A DNA stretch of 64,000 bases, from assembly GCF_003043945.1 (NCBI RefSeq), contig NZ_PYXG01000002.1, positions 527,501 to 591,500 of the forward strand, written 5' to 3'. The stretch comes from Prevotella sp. oral taxon 376. Its GTDB lineage: Bacteria; Bacteroidota; Bacteroidia; Bacteroidales; Bacteroidaceae. Below are positions 63,828 to 64,000 of the stretch, one piece after another (positions within the stretch are counted from its first letter, which is position 1; the number at the start of each line of letters is the position of its first letter). Under the pieces are notes generated by a model. The model was not told where the DNA came from and searched no databases. It saw nothing but the letters and a program-made list of their open reading frames with translations. A program made the position numbers and the translations under genes.

Positions 63828-64000
63828 CTACCTCTCTGCCGTTATGAGATTGTGGAGAGATACGGCCATAATCGTCAATATGGCAAGGTAAAGGGTGAGC
63901 GGGGTAAGTCCCGGCAGGTGAATAGACGAGATGAGCCCGATAAAATCGCCGAAGATATTGCCCAGAATCATGCGCAGACTGTCGAAACAATCCAGCAGAA
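63828..64000 (-). CDS. C-terminal end of a chromosomal membrane protein (partial)
   Basis: The last 56 codons of a minus-strand gene that continues beyond the window; stop TAG at 63828-63830. The sequence (ILGNIFGDFIGLISSIHLPG, LYLAILTIMAVSLHNLI) holds one or two hydrophobic segments. The family cannot be told from this piece. It is convergent with porE across the insertion site. Confidence 0.6.
   Translation of the reverse strand, partial: LLDCFDSLRMILGNIFGDFIGLISSIHLPGLTPLTLYLAILTIMAVSLHNLITAER

Noticed and set aside
63742..63990. An 82-codon minus-strand frame at the right edge
   Set aside because: The neighbouring frame gives a hydrophobic protein end with a proper stop at 63828; this one crosses attR and reads as a shadow.

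Overview
The window is chromosomal DNA of a member of the Bacteroidota, most likely a Prevotella-like (Prevotellaceae) organism. Supporting signs are a 16S rRNA gene with Bacteroidota-type sequence, many promoters of the form TTTG-N19/20-TAnnTTTG, weak or absent Shine-Dalgarno sequences, a PorE-type OmpA lipoprotein of the type IX secretion system, GH92 and GH115-like glycosidases, and Bacteroides-type mobilizable elements. The species cannot be fixed from the sequence alone.

Layout. 0.1-1.6 kb: 16S rRNA (minus) with its promoter near 1.93 kb. 2.2-8.7 kb: a mannose / mannosyl-glycan locus (GntR regulator, fused mannose-6-phosphate isomerase, GH92 alpha-mannosidase, sugar MFS transporter). The last two genes are broken and a gene remnant lies upstream of them, so the pathway is decaying. 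8.9-10.9 kb: ECF sigma / membrane anti-sigma-like / secreted protein operon. 11.9-17.9 kb: an exporter operon (periplasmic coiled-coil protein, TolC-like channel, HlyD-like adaptor, two ABC-2 permeases) with no ATPase gene. 18-25.8 kb: Mrp ATPase, a shortened GH115-like protein, then a minus-strand run of TrmB, IlvE, XseB, XseA and a subtilisin-like protease. 25.9-28.6 kb: MATE pump, cytidylate-kinase-like protein, phosphodiesterase. 28.7-33.5 kb: dTDP-amino-sugar genes (RfbB, FdtA-like, FemAB/GNAT-like, FdtB-like) with purT embedded. 33.5-39.2 kb: two deoxynucleoside kinases, topoisomerase III, PorE.

39.25-63.81 kb is a mobile island of about 24.6 kb, bounded by a perfect 13-bp direct repeat (CCTCTCTCTCCGC at 39246-39258 and 63798-63810) and inserted between porE and a convergent membrane-protein gene. 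Its own backbone carries a tyrosine integrase at the right end, a DUF3853/RepA/primase/MobC/MobP-relaxase module, and a cargo of restriction-like genes: DUF1016 nuclease, two tandem DUF262 proteins, and an orphan 644-residue PD-(D/E)XK protein. A second mobilizable element of about 10.85 kb (roughly 48194-59044) sits inside the second DUF262 gene. It has two integrases, a MobV relaxase, a primase, a VapE-like helicase, two excisionase-like HTH proteins, and a cargo of GNAT, AlkD-like HEAT, second HEAT and HXXEE membrane proteins. The N-terminal part of the split DUF262-DUF1524 gene lies at 59.05-59.47 kb and the C-terminal part at 46.5-48.2 kb.

Two families of short dispersed intergenic repeats occur in the core chromosome: a 22-bp unit at 2.1, 17.9 and 34.9 kb, and an AAAAGGC/GCAGATAACGG-containing family at 11.1 and 28.0 kb. 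No tRNA gene and no CRISPR array was seen.
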